From Limosilactobacillus antri DSM 16041 (GTDB lineage Bacteria > Bacillota > Bacilli > Lactobacillales > Lactobacillaceae), in NCBI RefSeq assembly GCF_000160835.1, contig NZ_GG700736.1, positions 56,216 to 64,699 of the forward strand: a DNA stretch of 8,484 bases, given 5' to 3'. Both the position numbers and the translations under genes were made by a program. How positions within the stretch are numbered: the stretch's first letter is position 1; every line of letters starts with the position of its first letter. The notes under the pieces are model-generated. The model had not been told where the DNA came from. It worked only from the letters and a program-made list of their open reading frames with translations, and made no database searches. Positions 1-5,303 of this stretch are shown one piece after another.

Positions 1-1
1 C

Positions 2-31
2 CTCAGCTATATCGACAAGCACCACAAATAA
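2..31 (+). CDS. C-terminal end of a small type I toxin (holin-like/Fst-like), partial
   Basis: Only the last nine codons and the TAA stop lie in the window; the start is outside. The readable tail is LSYIDKHHK. A hydrophobic stretch followed by a short charged, Lys/His-rich tail is typical of the tiny membrane toxins (Fst/Lpt or 'putative holin-like' families) on Lactobacillus plasmids. The better support is what follows: the stop is immediately next to a hairpin that ends a - strand RNA, and a - strand promoter lies about 130 bp downstream, which is the convergent toxin/antitoxin layout of those systems. Nine residues cannot prove a family, so this call rests mostly on context. It could instead be the end of any small basic protein. 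Confidence 0.35.
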   Translation, partial: LSYIDKHHK

Positions 32-71
32 AAAAGCCGCCCTGCGTAACTTTGGTCGGTTACAGGGCGAC
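30..71 (-). terminator. Rho-independent terminator of the - strand antitoxin RNA
   Basis: A stem is formed by 36-50 and 59-71: nine pairs (one G-T), a two-base bulge at 45-46, four more pairs and an eight-base loop. On the - strand it is followed directly by six T (35 down to 30). On the + strand there is no T tract after it, so it acts mainly on - strand transcription. It abuts the toxin stop codon, so toxin mRNA and antitoxin RNA would share this hairpin. Confidence 0.65.
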
Positions 72-118
72 AATGTAGTTTTGTAATCTAAGCCACTGCC
101 TTTGAAGCGGCTTGCACG

Positions 119-150
119 GGAAGTCCTGTTTTCGGCGGGACTTCCTTTTT
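119..150 (+). terminator. Rho-independent terminator, + strand
   Basis: A perfect 8-bp stem (119-126 with 138-145, GGAAGTCC/GGACTTCC) has an 11-base loop and is followed by TTTTT at 146-150. It points rightward and would end the toxin mRNA entering from the left, so that message would overlap nearly the whole antitoxin RNA. Confidence 0.65.
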
Positions 151-158
151 CTGTTTAT

Positions 159-188
159 ATTATAGCATGACCTTTAAAATCTGGCTAA
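159..188 (-). promoter_or_regulatory. Promoter of the putative antitoxin RNA
   Basis: Read on the - strand there is a perfect -10 box TATAAT (164 to 159). The -35 is weak: TTAGCC at 188-183 with 18-bp spacing is the best candidate. The -35 overlaps the stop codon of the relaxase-like fragment (187-185). Confidence 0.5.
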
Positions 189-373
189 CGCTTTAAACTT
201 TGATCAAGTTCGGATTTGGGTTGTTTGATTGACGGATTTTCTTCAGTAAATGTTTGCAGCTGTTTTTGTGTTCGCTTACTGATTTCATGGTGTATATCAT
301 TTAGTTTATTTTTTAGTTCTGATTTTTGTTGTGGGTTCCTTGCTTGCTGAACTTGTTGTTGCAAGCCTTGATA
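185..373 (-). pseudogene. C-terminal remnant of a plasmid protein, possibly a relaxase, cut off at the IS
   Basis: Sixty-two codons of native sequence run from the IS edge (TAT at 373) to the TAG stop at 187-185. The residues are hydrophilic and Gln/Lys-rich, with a likely helical coiled-coil part (QQQVQQARNPQQ, then LNDIHHEISKRTQ) and a loose end PKSELDQSLKR. Such tails occur at the C-terminus of MobA/TraA-type relaxases of Lactobacillus plasmids, and the neighbourhood (conjugation genes on the same strand, toxin-antitoxin end) fits. No catalytic motif is left, so the family call is tentative. A longer open frame to 451 exists only because translation runs on into the IS end; those roughly 26 residues are not native. 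The flank beyond the IS does not continue this protein, so it was truncated before, or during, the IS event. Confidence 0.4.
371..373. repeat. Target-site duplication ATA, left copy
   Basis: ATA directly precedes the left inverted repeat and is repeated at 1416-1418 directly after the right one. Three bases match by chance about once in 64, but the position and length are what IS30 elements generate. Confidence 0.6.
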
Positions 374-396
374 GGTAGATTGTAAAATTAATCCGA
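374..396 (+). repeat. IS30-family left inverted repeat
   Basis: The 23-bp terminal repeat starts GGTAGATT and ends ATCCGA. It matches the reverse complement of 1393-1415 at 21 of 23 positions. A further GACAAA and TCAGC can be matched with gaps inside the element, so the functional repeat may be longer. Confidence 0.85.
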
Positions 397-410
397 CGCT
401 GTTCGGACAA

Positions 411-473
411 AAAAGATCAGCTTCCCTTAAAATGGTGTTTACCACAAACACATCTTTTAGGAGCTGATCTTTT
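411..473 (+). promoter_or_regulatory. Hairpin over the transposase start (readthrough silencer)
   Basis: AAAAGATCAGCT at 411-422 is perfectly complementary to 462-473. The right arm covers the end of the Shine-Dalgarno AGGAG (459-463) and the first bases of the TTG start (472-474). A possible -10 TAAAAT lies at 428-433, so the element's own transcript would begin near 440, inside the loop, and lack the left arm. Only transcripts entering from outside the IS would fold and hide the ribosome site. This is the known logic by which several IS elements avoid activation by external transcription; its operation here is inferred. Confidence 0.55.
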
Positions 474-1401
474 GTCTAGTATAACCTATTCTGAACGAAT
501 TAAAATCAAAACCTTTTGTGAACTAGGCCTGTCCAATATCCAAATGAGCGATCGCCTAAAACGATCATCTGCCACAATTTCTTATGAATTAGCTCGATGT
601 GAACCTTACCAGGCCGAAGTGGCCCAAACAGATGCCGAATACAAGCGGGCACGATGTGGCCGAAAGACTAAATTGAATGACAAATTAAGGCAAATAATTT
701 TAAACCATTTACGGCTAAGTTGGTCACCAGAAATGATAGCTCACGAATTTAAACTAGCGACTAAATCAATTTATAATTGGTTAAATCAAGGGAAAATTGA
801 GTTTTCTTTAAATGATTTGCCTGAACATGGCGTGCGCCAACGGCGTAACCTTGACCAACGTTCTAAATATAATCAATCATTAGGACGGTCAATTGAACAG
901 CGACCCATCGTGGTTAATCGACGTAATCGCATCGGTGATTTTGAATTAGATACAATTGTTGGCCCCCGTGGGCATAGTAAGGCAGTTTTATTAACCTTAA
1001 TCGATCGCAAATCACGTTTCCTTTGGGCCTACCGATTAAAAAGCCGGACAGCAGTAACTGTTAATGAAGCCCTAAATAAGTTTCTAGCAACTTTTAATGG
1101 CCCGGTGCATAGTTTTACGGTGGACCGTGGCACTGAGTTTAACGGTCTAGTATCACTTGAAGCACAATACGGTATTAAGACCTATTACTGCCATGCTTAT
1201 ACGCCAGCTGAGCGCGGCAGTAATGAACGATTTAATCGGAACTTACGCTATTTTTATCCTAAGGGGACTTATTTTGAGCACATTAGTGCTCAAGGCTTGA
1301 AAACCACCTTACTCGAAATTAATCAGAGACCACTTAAAATACTTGACTGGCAAACACCTTATCAGGTCATGCTGACCAATTTGTCAAAAAATTCGGATTA
1401 A
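472..1401 (+). CDS. IS30-family transposase
   Basis: A DDE transposase of 309 residues that cuts and joins the ends of its own IS. The N-terminal part (about residues 5-45, with GLSNIQMSDRLKRS) is a helix-turn-helix for end binding, with a second HTH-like segment near 85-105. The catalytic domain shows D160 in FELDTIVG, D218 in FTVDRGTEF and E252 in GSNERFNRNLR; the 33 residues between the last two are the IS30-family spacing. The C-terminus has the usual family pattern RPLKILDWQTPYQVM. The start is TTG at 472, chosen because AGGAG at 459-463 sits 8 bases upstream and no ATG is nearby. The reading frame is intact from end to end and its stop lies inside the right inverted repeat. Translation is probably damped by the start-site hairpin. 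Confidence 0.93.
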   Translation: MSSITYSERIKIKTFCELGLSNIQMSDRLKRSSATISYELARCEPYQAEVAQTDAEYKRARCGRKTKLNDKLRQIILNHLRLSWSPEMIAHEFKLATKSIYNWLNQGKIEFSLNDLPEHGVRQRRNLDQRSKYNQSLGRSIEQRPIVVNRRNRIGDFELDTIVGPRGHSKAVLLTLIDRKSRFLWAYRLKSRTAVTVNEALNKFLATFNGPVHSFTVDRGTEFNGLVSLEAQYGIKTYYCHAYTPAERGSNERFNRNLRYFYPKGTYFEHISAQGLKTTLLEINQRPLKILDWQTPYQVMLTNLSKNSD

Positions 1402-1422
1402 ATTTGCAATCTACCATATAAT
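1392..1422 (+). promoter_or_regulatory. Possible hybrid promoter across the IS edge, driving cfa
   Basis: A perfect TATAAT (1417-1422) begins two bases outside the IS, 26 bp before the cfa start. A poor -35 (TTCGGA, 1392-1397, 19-bp spacing) would come from the IS right end. The -10 itself is plasmid sequence, so it may be what remains of the original cfa promoter after the IS replaced its -35. The start would be near 1429, leaving a leader of about 20 bases that includes the GGAGG. Confidence 0.35.
1393..1415 (-). repeat. IS30-family right inverted repeat
   Basis: Outer end AATCTACC, mirror of the left tip. Contains the transposase stop codon (1399-1401). Followed by ATA, the right copy of the target duplication (1416-1418). 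Confidence 0.85.
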
Positions 1423-1447
1423 TTATTTTTTTAATGGAGGGATATTT

Positions 1448-2620
1448 GTGCTAGACAAAGTGGTTTACAAGGAATTATTCAGTAAAGCATTCGACATAAC
1501 GATTGAAGTAACTTATTGGAATGGGAAAAAAGAAAAATATGGCGCTGGAGTTCCTGAAATTAAGGTACAATTTAAACACGAAATTCCAATTAAATCGCTA
1601 ACCAGTCAGCCTACCTTGGTTCTAGGTGAGGCTTATATGAATGGTGACATAGAGATTGATGGAAGTATACAAACATTAATCGCATCGGCTTACCGGAAAA
1701 AAGACAGTTTTTTAACTCATAATTCATTCTTAAAACACTTACCCAAAATATCGCATTCTGAAAAAAATAGTGAAAAAGATATTCAAAAATATTATGACAT
1801 AGGTAACGATTTTTATAAGCTATGGTTAAATGACACAATGACCTATTCTTGTGCTTATTTTGAGAAAGAATCCGACACTTTGAAACAAGCACAATTGAAC
1901 AAGGTCCGGTATATCTTACGTAAGCTAGCCACTAATCCTGGTCGTAAACTATTGGATATTGGTAGTGGATGGGGAACTTTATTATTCATGGCTGCTGAAG
2001 AGTTTGGACTAGATGCAACAGGTATTACCTTGAGCCAAGAACAATATAACTATACACAATCACAAATAAAGGAACGACACTTAGAAAATCAGGTCCACGT
2101 AATATTGGAAGACTATCGTGAAGTATCTGGTCAATACGATTACGTAACATCTGTGGGCATGTTTGAACATGTTGGTAAAGAAAACTTAGGACTATATTTT
2201 AAAAAGGTTCAAGAATTTTTGGCCCCAGGAGGACAAGCATTGATTCACGGCATTACTGGACAACATGAAGGTGCTGGTGTGGATCCATTTATTAATCAAT
2301 ACATCTTTCCAGGAGGATACATTCCCAATGTTGCTGAAAATATTAAGCACATTATGGATGCCCAATTGCAATTTTCAGATATTGAACCCTTACGACGCCA
2401 TTACCAAAAAACATTGGAAATCTGGTACCAAAACTATCAGAAGGTTCGGAATCAAGTCATCGAAAAATATGGTGAACGTTTTGATCGAATGTGGAGTTTA
2501 TACTTACAAGCTTGTGCCGCTTCCTTCGAATCAGGCAATATAGATGTTATTCAGTACTTATTAGTGAATGCACCTAGTGGTACAGGATTGCCGATGAAAC
2601 GCAATTACATTTATAATTAA
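1448..2620 (+). CDS. cfa: Cyclopropane-fatty-acyl-phospholipid synthase
   Basis: This SAM-dependent enzyme adds a methylene bridge across double bonds of unsaturated acyl chains in membrane phospholipids, which in lactobacilli makes lactobacillic-type acids and stiffens the membrane against acid, ethanol and drying. At 390 residues it has full family length. Seen in order: an N-terminal lipid-binding domain (about 1-110), YDIGNDFYKLWL (116-127) with the TYSCAYF motif (C135, probable bicarbonate-site residue), the SAM-binding loop LLDIGSGWGTLL (168-179), SVGMFEHVG (235-243, E240 and H241), H267, FINQYIFPGGYIP (281-293) and HYQKTLEIW (318-326). The start is GTG at 1448 with GGAGG at 1436-1440, spacing 7. 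It stands alone: the IS ends 32 bp upstream and a strong hairpin lies 36 bp downstream. Plasmid carriage suggests a second copy in addition to a chromosomal cfa. Confidence 0.95.
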   Translation: MLDKVVYKELFSKAFDITIEVTYWNGKKEKYGAGVPEIKVQFKHEIPIKSLTSQPTLVLGEAYMNGDIEIDGSIQTLIASAYRKKDSFLTHNSFLKHLPKISHSEKNSEKDIQKYYDIGNDFYKLWLNDTMTYSCAYFEKESDTLKQAQLNKVRYILRKLATNPGRKLLDIGSGWGTLLFMAAEEFGLDATGITLSQEQYNYTQSQIKERHLENQVHVILEDYREVSGQYDYVTSVGMFEHVGKENLGLYFKKVQEFLAPGGQALIHGITGQHEGAGVDPFINQYIFPGGYIPNVAENIKHIMDAQLQFSDIEPLRRHYQKTLEIWYQNYQKVRNQVIEKYGERFDRMWSLYLQACAASFESGNIDVIQYLLVNAPSGTGLPMKRNYIYN

Positions 2621-2652
2621 CTATTACTAGGAAAATTATTCAAATAATGTTC

Positions 2653-2715
2653 AAAAAAGGGCACCTGTTTAAAAAATGGAGTTTACTACAACTCATTTTT
2701 TAAACAGGTGCCCTT
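2653..2715 (-). terminator. Strong bidirectional hairpin terminator between cfa and the biotin operon
   Basis: A perfect 20-bp stem (2659-2678 with 2694-2713) extends inward by four pairs after a one-base bulge and outward by two A-T pairs; the loop is TACTAC. On the - strand the stem is followed by six T (2658-2653), an ideal terminator for the bioY-birA operon. On the + strand only a weak T-containing run (TTCCCT) follows, yet it is the only candidate to end cfa transcription. Confidence 0.8.
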
Positions 2716-2728
2716 CCCTAGTATTAAC

Positions 2729-2854
2729 TTATTTAGAGTAGGAAAAACACTTTCGATAGTAGCTACAGTTTAAAGCGGCAATATCAAAATCATTGTGGTA
2801 GTGCTCATAACGTCCCGTATTATCAACACATAATCCATAAATTAAGCTATCCAA
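2729..2854 (-). pseudogene. Degenerate N-terminal fragment of a CHY-type zinc-finger protein
   Basis: A 41-codon frame begins at TTG (2854) with GGAG at 2864-2861, spacing 6, and overlaps the end of birA by eight bases, so translation could be coupled. The residues GRYEHYHNDFDIAALNC resemble the start of CHY zinc-finger proteins of lactobacilli, where I recall R-C-x-H-Y-H, then D-I-x-A-L-K-C and C-x-x-C pairs with a total near 100-110 residues. Here the first Cys is Tyr, the second Cys of the next pair is also Tyr (NCSYYRKC), and a TAA at 2731-2729 ends the frame before the remaining metal ligands. The terminator hairpin follows at once. I read it as a decayed third gene of the biotin operon. 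The family call is from memory of the motif. Confidence 0.45.
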
Positions 2855-3851
2855 TATGATCTCCTTTATACTTAAAACCAGTTTTGATTACTTCACCGCT
2901 TGTAAAGGTTTGAAATGTTCCATCTATCCTTTTAATGGTTATACCACCATTATCTTCAATCTTCTGAGCAACTCCCTGAATAACTTCTGACCCAGTATTT
3001 AAAGAAACCACTTTTCCTAAAACAATCGATTTTTTCCGGTACTCCGCCAATAGTTGGGGGTTCGTATAGTCTAAAAATCCGTTTATAATTGCTTGGATTA
3101 TTTCAGCAATTAATTGATTGCGGTTAACTGAATTGTCATTATCGATAGCTTGGGCTTTGATTGCCAACTCTTTTGGAAACTTGACAGTTGTTAAATTTAT
3201 TCCCACACCAACAATGAAAGCTGAGGCCGCCCCCAGTTCAAGATCAAAAATGGACTCCGTAATAATTCCGCCCACCTTATGATAATTTAGATAGATGTCA
3301 TTTACCCATTTAAACTGAAATTCTTTATTTGGATAAAACTTTTCAAGCACATGGGTGATGCTCACGGCAATCCCAGTTGTTAGTAGTCCGGGTTGAATAA
3401 CAGTTTGTTGTTGGTTAGGCAGAATAATACTGAGATAAAGGCCTGTAGTCGGTGGTGAATAAAAAGAGCGACCTCGTCTTCCATAACCGTTAGTCTGCTT
3501 ATCGGCAACAAAAACGGTTGGCCTGGTAATACAGTGCTTACTAGAAAATTGCTTTGCTAAATCTTGGGTTGATGTAACTTCTTTAAAGACATGCAGATTA
3601 TCTGTTAATTGCTTATGGCTGTAAATATTAATTAAGTCGGCTTCTAAATACGGTGCTGTATGAAGCATGTACCCACGTTTCTTACGACTAACAATTGGAT
3701 AATCTCGTTTGTTTTTTAAATTATTAATAGCCTTCCAGATGGTTTCACGACTGACTTGAAACTTTTTAGCTAGATAGTCACCAGATACCCACGTATCTAA
3801 ATTAGTCAAAAGTTCTAACACCACTTTTTCTTGGGTTGATTTATTTTTCAT
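2847..3851 (-). CDS. birA: Bifunctional biotin--[acetyl-CoA-carboxylase] ligase / biotin operon repressor
   Basis: BirA makes biotinyl-5'-AMP and transfers biotin to the carrier protein of acetyl-CoA carboxylase (and other biotin enzymes such as pyruvate carboxylase). When acceptors are full, the holo-repressor binds DNA. The 334-residue protein is full length: winged HTH at 1-60 (VSGDYLAKKFQVSRETIWKA), biotin/ATP loop GYGRRGR (122-128) followed by SFYSP, KWVNDIYL (181-188) with the catalytic-site Lys, KVGGIITES (192-200), GVGINL (215-220) and a C-terminal SH3-like domain ending in FTSGEV. I chose ATG at 3851, 7 bases after AGGAGG; a TTG one codon earlier is possible. It starts 36 bp after the bioY stop, so one operon. 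The HTH plus the operator upstream of bioY imply autoregulation. Confidence 0.93.
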   Translation of the reverse strand: MKNKSTQEKVVLELLTNLDTWVSGDYLAKKFQVSRETIWKAINNLKNKRDYPIVSRKKRGYMLHTAPYLEADLINIYSHKQLTDNLHVFKEVTSTQDLAKQFSSKHCITRPTVFVADKQTNGYGRRGRSFYSPPTTGLYLSIILPNQQQTVIQPGLLTTGIAVSITHVLEKFYPNKEFQFKWVNDIYLNYHKVGGIITESIFDLELGAASAFIVGVGINLTTVKFPKELAIKAQAIDNDNSVNRNQLIAEIIQAIINGFLDYTNPQLLAEYRKKSIVLGKVVSLNTGSEVIQGVAQKIEDNGGITIKRIDGTFQTFTSGEVIKTGFKYKGDHIG

Positions 3852-3887
3852 CAAACCACCTCCTAATTAAATAGCGATAAACAATAA

Positions 3888-4445
3888 CTAAAATAAGCTT
3901 AAATGCATTGCTTTTCTAATACGGCGAACAATAATAACTGCTAAAGCACTTTTAATAAGATCTCCTGGTATAAATGCTAAGTTTGAAATAAGAGCGGCAA
4001 TCAGCGTAATGTGAGACTGGTAAGAGAGCCATATAGCACCCATCAAATCGATAAAAATCACTCCGGCTAATAATAAAATGAGCAGTTCAAATATCCAAGA
4101 CTTATTGTAAATCTGAAAGCGATTAATTAATAGACCAATTAGTAATGGCGTAAATAACCAAGCTATAAGATAGCCGCCAGTTGGTCCAATAAAGACAGCC
4201 ATACCACCATTACCACCAGAAAGTATGGGCATACCGATGAAGGCTAATAATAAAAATAGACATACTGAGATGGTCCCATACCTAGGTCCCAACAACTCAC
4301 CACTCATCATCACTCCCATGTTTTGTAAAACGATAGGTACTGGAATAAATCCCAACGGAATACCAGGAAAGCGGCCTAATATAATTAAGATTGTTACCAT
4401 CATTGCAGATAACGTTAATAATCTTGTGGTGTTACTACGTTTCAA
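3888..4445 (-). CDS. bioY: Biotin transporter BioY (ECF S component)
   Basis: BioY is the membrane substrate-binding subunit that captures biotin; in lactobacilli it docks on the shared EcfA-EcfA'-EcfT energising module, which is not encoded here. From a TTG start at 4445 (GGAG at 4457-4454, spacing 8) the protein is 185 residues, the usual BioY length. A longer frame, to 4640, would add a stretch lacking family features and would run through the operator, so I reject it. Motifs seen: PVPIVLQNMGVMMSGELLGPRYG near residues 35-57, GMPILSGGNGG and FIGPTGGYLIAW near 71-95, FIPGDLIKSALAVI near the end. There are about six hydrophobic segments. A strong promoter and BirA-type operator lie directly upstream. 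Confidence 0.93.
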   Translation of the reverse strand: MKRSNTTRLLTLSAMMVTILIILGRFPGIPLGFIPVPIVLQNMGVMMSGELLGPRYGTISVCLFLLLAFIGMPILSGGNGGMAVFIGPTGGYLIAWLFTPLLIGLLINRFQIYNKSWIFELLILLLAGVIFIDLMGAIWLSYQSHITLIAALISNLAFIPGDLIKSALAVIIVRRIRKAMHLSLF

Positions 4446-4484
4446 TATGATCACTCCAAGTATGGATTTTTCAAAAACAGTGTT

Positions 4485-4514
4485 ATTATAGCTATTTAGT
4501 AACCCATTAGTAAA
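4485..4514 (-). promoter_or_regulatory. bioY-birA promoter
   Basis: On the - strand a perfect -10 TATAAT lies at 4490-4485, with TTTACT (4514-4509) as -35 at 18-bp spacing. The predicted start is near 4478, about 33 bp before bioY. The -35 lies within the spacer of the BirA-type operator and one operator arm lies just upstream of the -10, so bound repressor would block polymerase. Confidence 0.7.
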
Positions 4515-4530
4515 GTAAAGGGTTACTAAA
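4495..4530. promoter_or_regulatory. BirA operator between bioY and the divergent hydrolase gene
   Basis: Perfect 11-bp inverted arms, TTTAGTAACCC (4495-4505) and GGGTTACTAAA (4520-4530), are separated by 14 bp. BirA sites in Firmicutes are described as GTTAAC-like half-sites (TTGTAACC-type) separated by 14-15 bp in front of bio genes; arm sequence, spacing and location all fit. BirA bound to biotinyl-AMP would repress bioY-birA when biotin is plentiful. The site lies only 31 bp before the + strand gene at 4561, so that gene may be controlled by it too. Confidence 0.85.
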
Positions 4531-4532
4531 AT
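4527..4532 (+). promoter_or_regulatory. Possible -10 box of the YiiX-like gene
   Basis: TAAAAT at 4527-4532 matches the -10 consensus at five of six positions and overlaps the right arm of the BirA-type operator. No good -35 is visible. Transcription would start near 4539, just before GGAAGGGAG. Confidence 0.3.
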
Positions 4533-4560
4533 TCGAATAATGGAAGGGAGACTGCTAATT

Positions 4561-5118
4561 TTGATTAGTTTGAAAACAGGCGATCTGTTACTTGTTAAAA
4601 AAGCACAAAATAAACTGTCAGAGATGATCATTAGAGGCACAAAACAAACGTTTTTAGATCGACCACTAGCTTATTACCATATCGGGATAGTAGAAAAAGA
4701 AGGCACTGACTTTTTTGTTCTCCATGCAACCAAAGACCATGGTTGCATTCGTCAACCGTTAGATCAATTTATTTCCGAAGAAGGATTGATTGACGTTTAT
4801 CGGAAGAGTAGCCCTTTAATAAATCCCCTCAAAATACTAAAACGAGCCAAGTCCATGTTAGAAGCACCATACAATCCGAGCTTCAGATTAGATCAGCCAG
4901 GATATTACTGTTCGGACTACGTGGTTAATGCATTTAAAGATGAAAATATATTTCATCTATCCCCAATGGTATTTGGCCCTAACGGCTCTGTTTTGCCTGA
5001 ATGGCAACAGTATTATGAAAATTTAGACTTGCCGGTACCTAATGGTCAGTTAGGGAGTAGTCCGAACTCACTAATTAGCCAAGGCCATCTCAAATTTATA
5101 GGAGCTATCAACAGCTGA
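4561..5118 (+). CDS. YiiX-like permuted NlpC/P60 (papain-fold) cysteine hydrolase
   Basis: A 185-residue protein beginning ISLKTGDLLLVK, the usual opening of YiiX/YebB-like (DUF830-type) hydrolases. The circularly permuted papain-fold order is visible: His first (H40 in YYHIGIV), a central β-rich part (FFVLHATKDHGC), then the nucleophile Cys (C117 in YYCSDYV). No signal peptide or membrane segment is seen, so it is probably cytoplasmic. Members of this superfamily cleave amide or thioester bonds in peptides, lipids or modified proteins; the substrate here is unknown. I start at TTG 4561 because GGAAGGGAG ends at 4550; an ATG at 4540 lacks a ribosome site and would bury that sequence in the coding region. 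It is divergent from bioY across a BirA-type operator, suggesting, but not proving, a role in biotin recovery. Confidence 0.8.
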   Translation: MISLKTGDLLLVKKAQNKLSEMIIRGTKQTFLDRPLAYYHIGIVEKEGTDFFVLHATKDHGCIRQPLDQFISEEGLIDVYRKSSPLINPLKILKRAKSMLEAPYNPSFRLDQPGYYCSDYVVNAFKDENIFHLSPMVFGPNGSVLPEWQQYYENLDLPVPNGQLGSSPNSLISQGHLKFIGAINS

Positions 5119-5303
5119 CTTTTAATACAGACAATTATTTGGCCATTTAGGTGAACGATTACGTGAGTTTAAAACACGATCTTGCTGGATATCCCATATC
5201 CCTGATATTAAAAAGACTACAATCTAGATAGCTGGTTAATACGGCTATCTGGATGTAAATAGTTTGCCTTATAATCTTGGAAAAACTATGTTTTATTTTT
5301 ATC
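5119..5303. other. Intergenic region between convergent genes; hairpin at 5222-5254
   Basis: These 185 bp separate the 3' ends of the hydrolase gene and topB. A stem of 11 bp with one mismatch (5222-5232 with 5244-5254, core AGATAGC/GCTATCT, 11-base loop) could be a weak terminator; on the - strand a TTTTT run follows it about nine bases on. A 33-codon stretch without a start (5129-5227, +) reads like coding sequence at its beginning (LFGHLGERLREFK) and may be a relic, but I recognise no family. Confidence 0.35.

Larger units (their letters stand above)
30..152 (-). ncRNA. Putative antitoxin RNA (RNA II-like) of a type I toxin-antitoxin module
   Basis: A - strand transcript is predicted from a consensus TATAAT at 164-159, so starting near 152, to the terminator ending at 30: about 120 nt. 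It contains no credible reading frame but three consecutive stem-loops (145-119, about 112-90 and 71-36), consistent with a structured regulatory RNA. It would overlap the 3' end of the + strand toxin message, which in Fst-, TxpA- and BsrG-type systems is how the antitoxin pairs with its target. The RNA is inferred from promoter, terminator and structure only. It could be degenerate if the upstream toxin is broken. Confidence 0.45.
374..1415 (+). mobile_element. Complete IS30-family insertion sequence, ISLpl1-like, 1042 bp
   Basis: The element is bounded by 23-bp inverted repeats (374-396 and 1393-1415) differing at two positions; the tips read GGTAGATT outward-in, resembling IS30 termini. 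It is flanked by ATA on both sides (371-373, 1416-1418), a 3-bp target duplication as expected for IS30 elements. It carries one intact transposase gene that fills most of the element and ends inside the right repeat. The total length is close to the about 1.04 kb I recall for ISLpl1 of Lactiplantibacillus plantarum; the exact name needs an ISfinder comparison. The intact ends, duplication and transposase indicate a potentially active, fairly recent insertion. Confidence 0.9.

Noticed and set aside
374..451. Extension of the - strand relaxase-like frame into a protein starting at 451
   Set aside because: These codons are the IS left end read antisense; the native gene is cut at 373.
1611..1892. 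- strand frame inside cfa (and the + frame at 2265-2543)
   Set aside because: Antisense or alternate-frame shadows of a clearly conserved gene, without ribosome sites.
2653..2715. The 20-bp perfect palindrome as a miniature transposable element
   Set aside because: It has no target duplication or terminal motifs, and its T tract and position after two gene ends are explained by a terminator.
4225..4491. + strand frame antisense to bioY
   Set aside because: Shadow of bioY; the composition reflects reverse-read hydrophobic codons and it has no family features.
4446..4640. N-terminal extension of bioY
   Set aside because: It crosses the operator and promoter, overlaps the divergent gene, has no ribosome site at its start and no BioY features.
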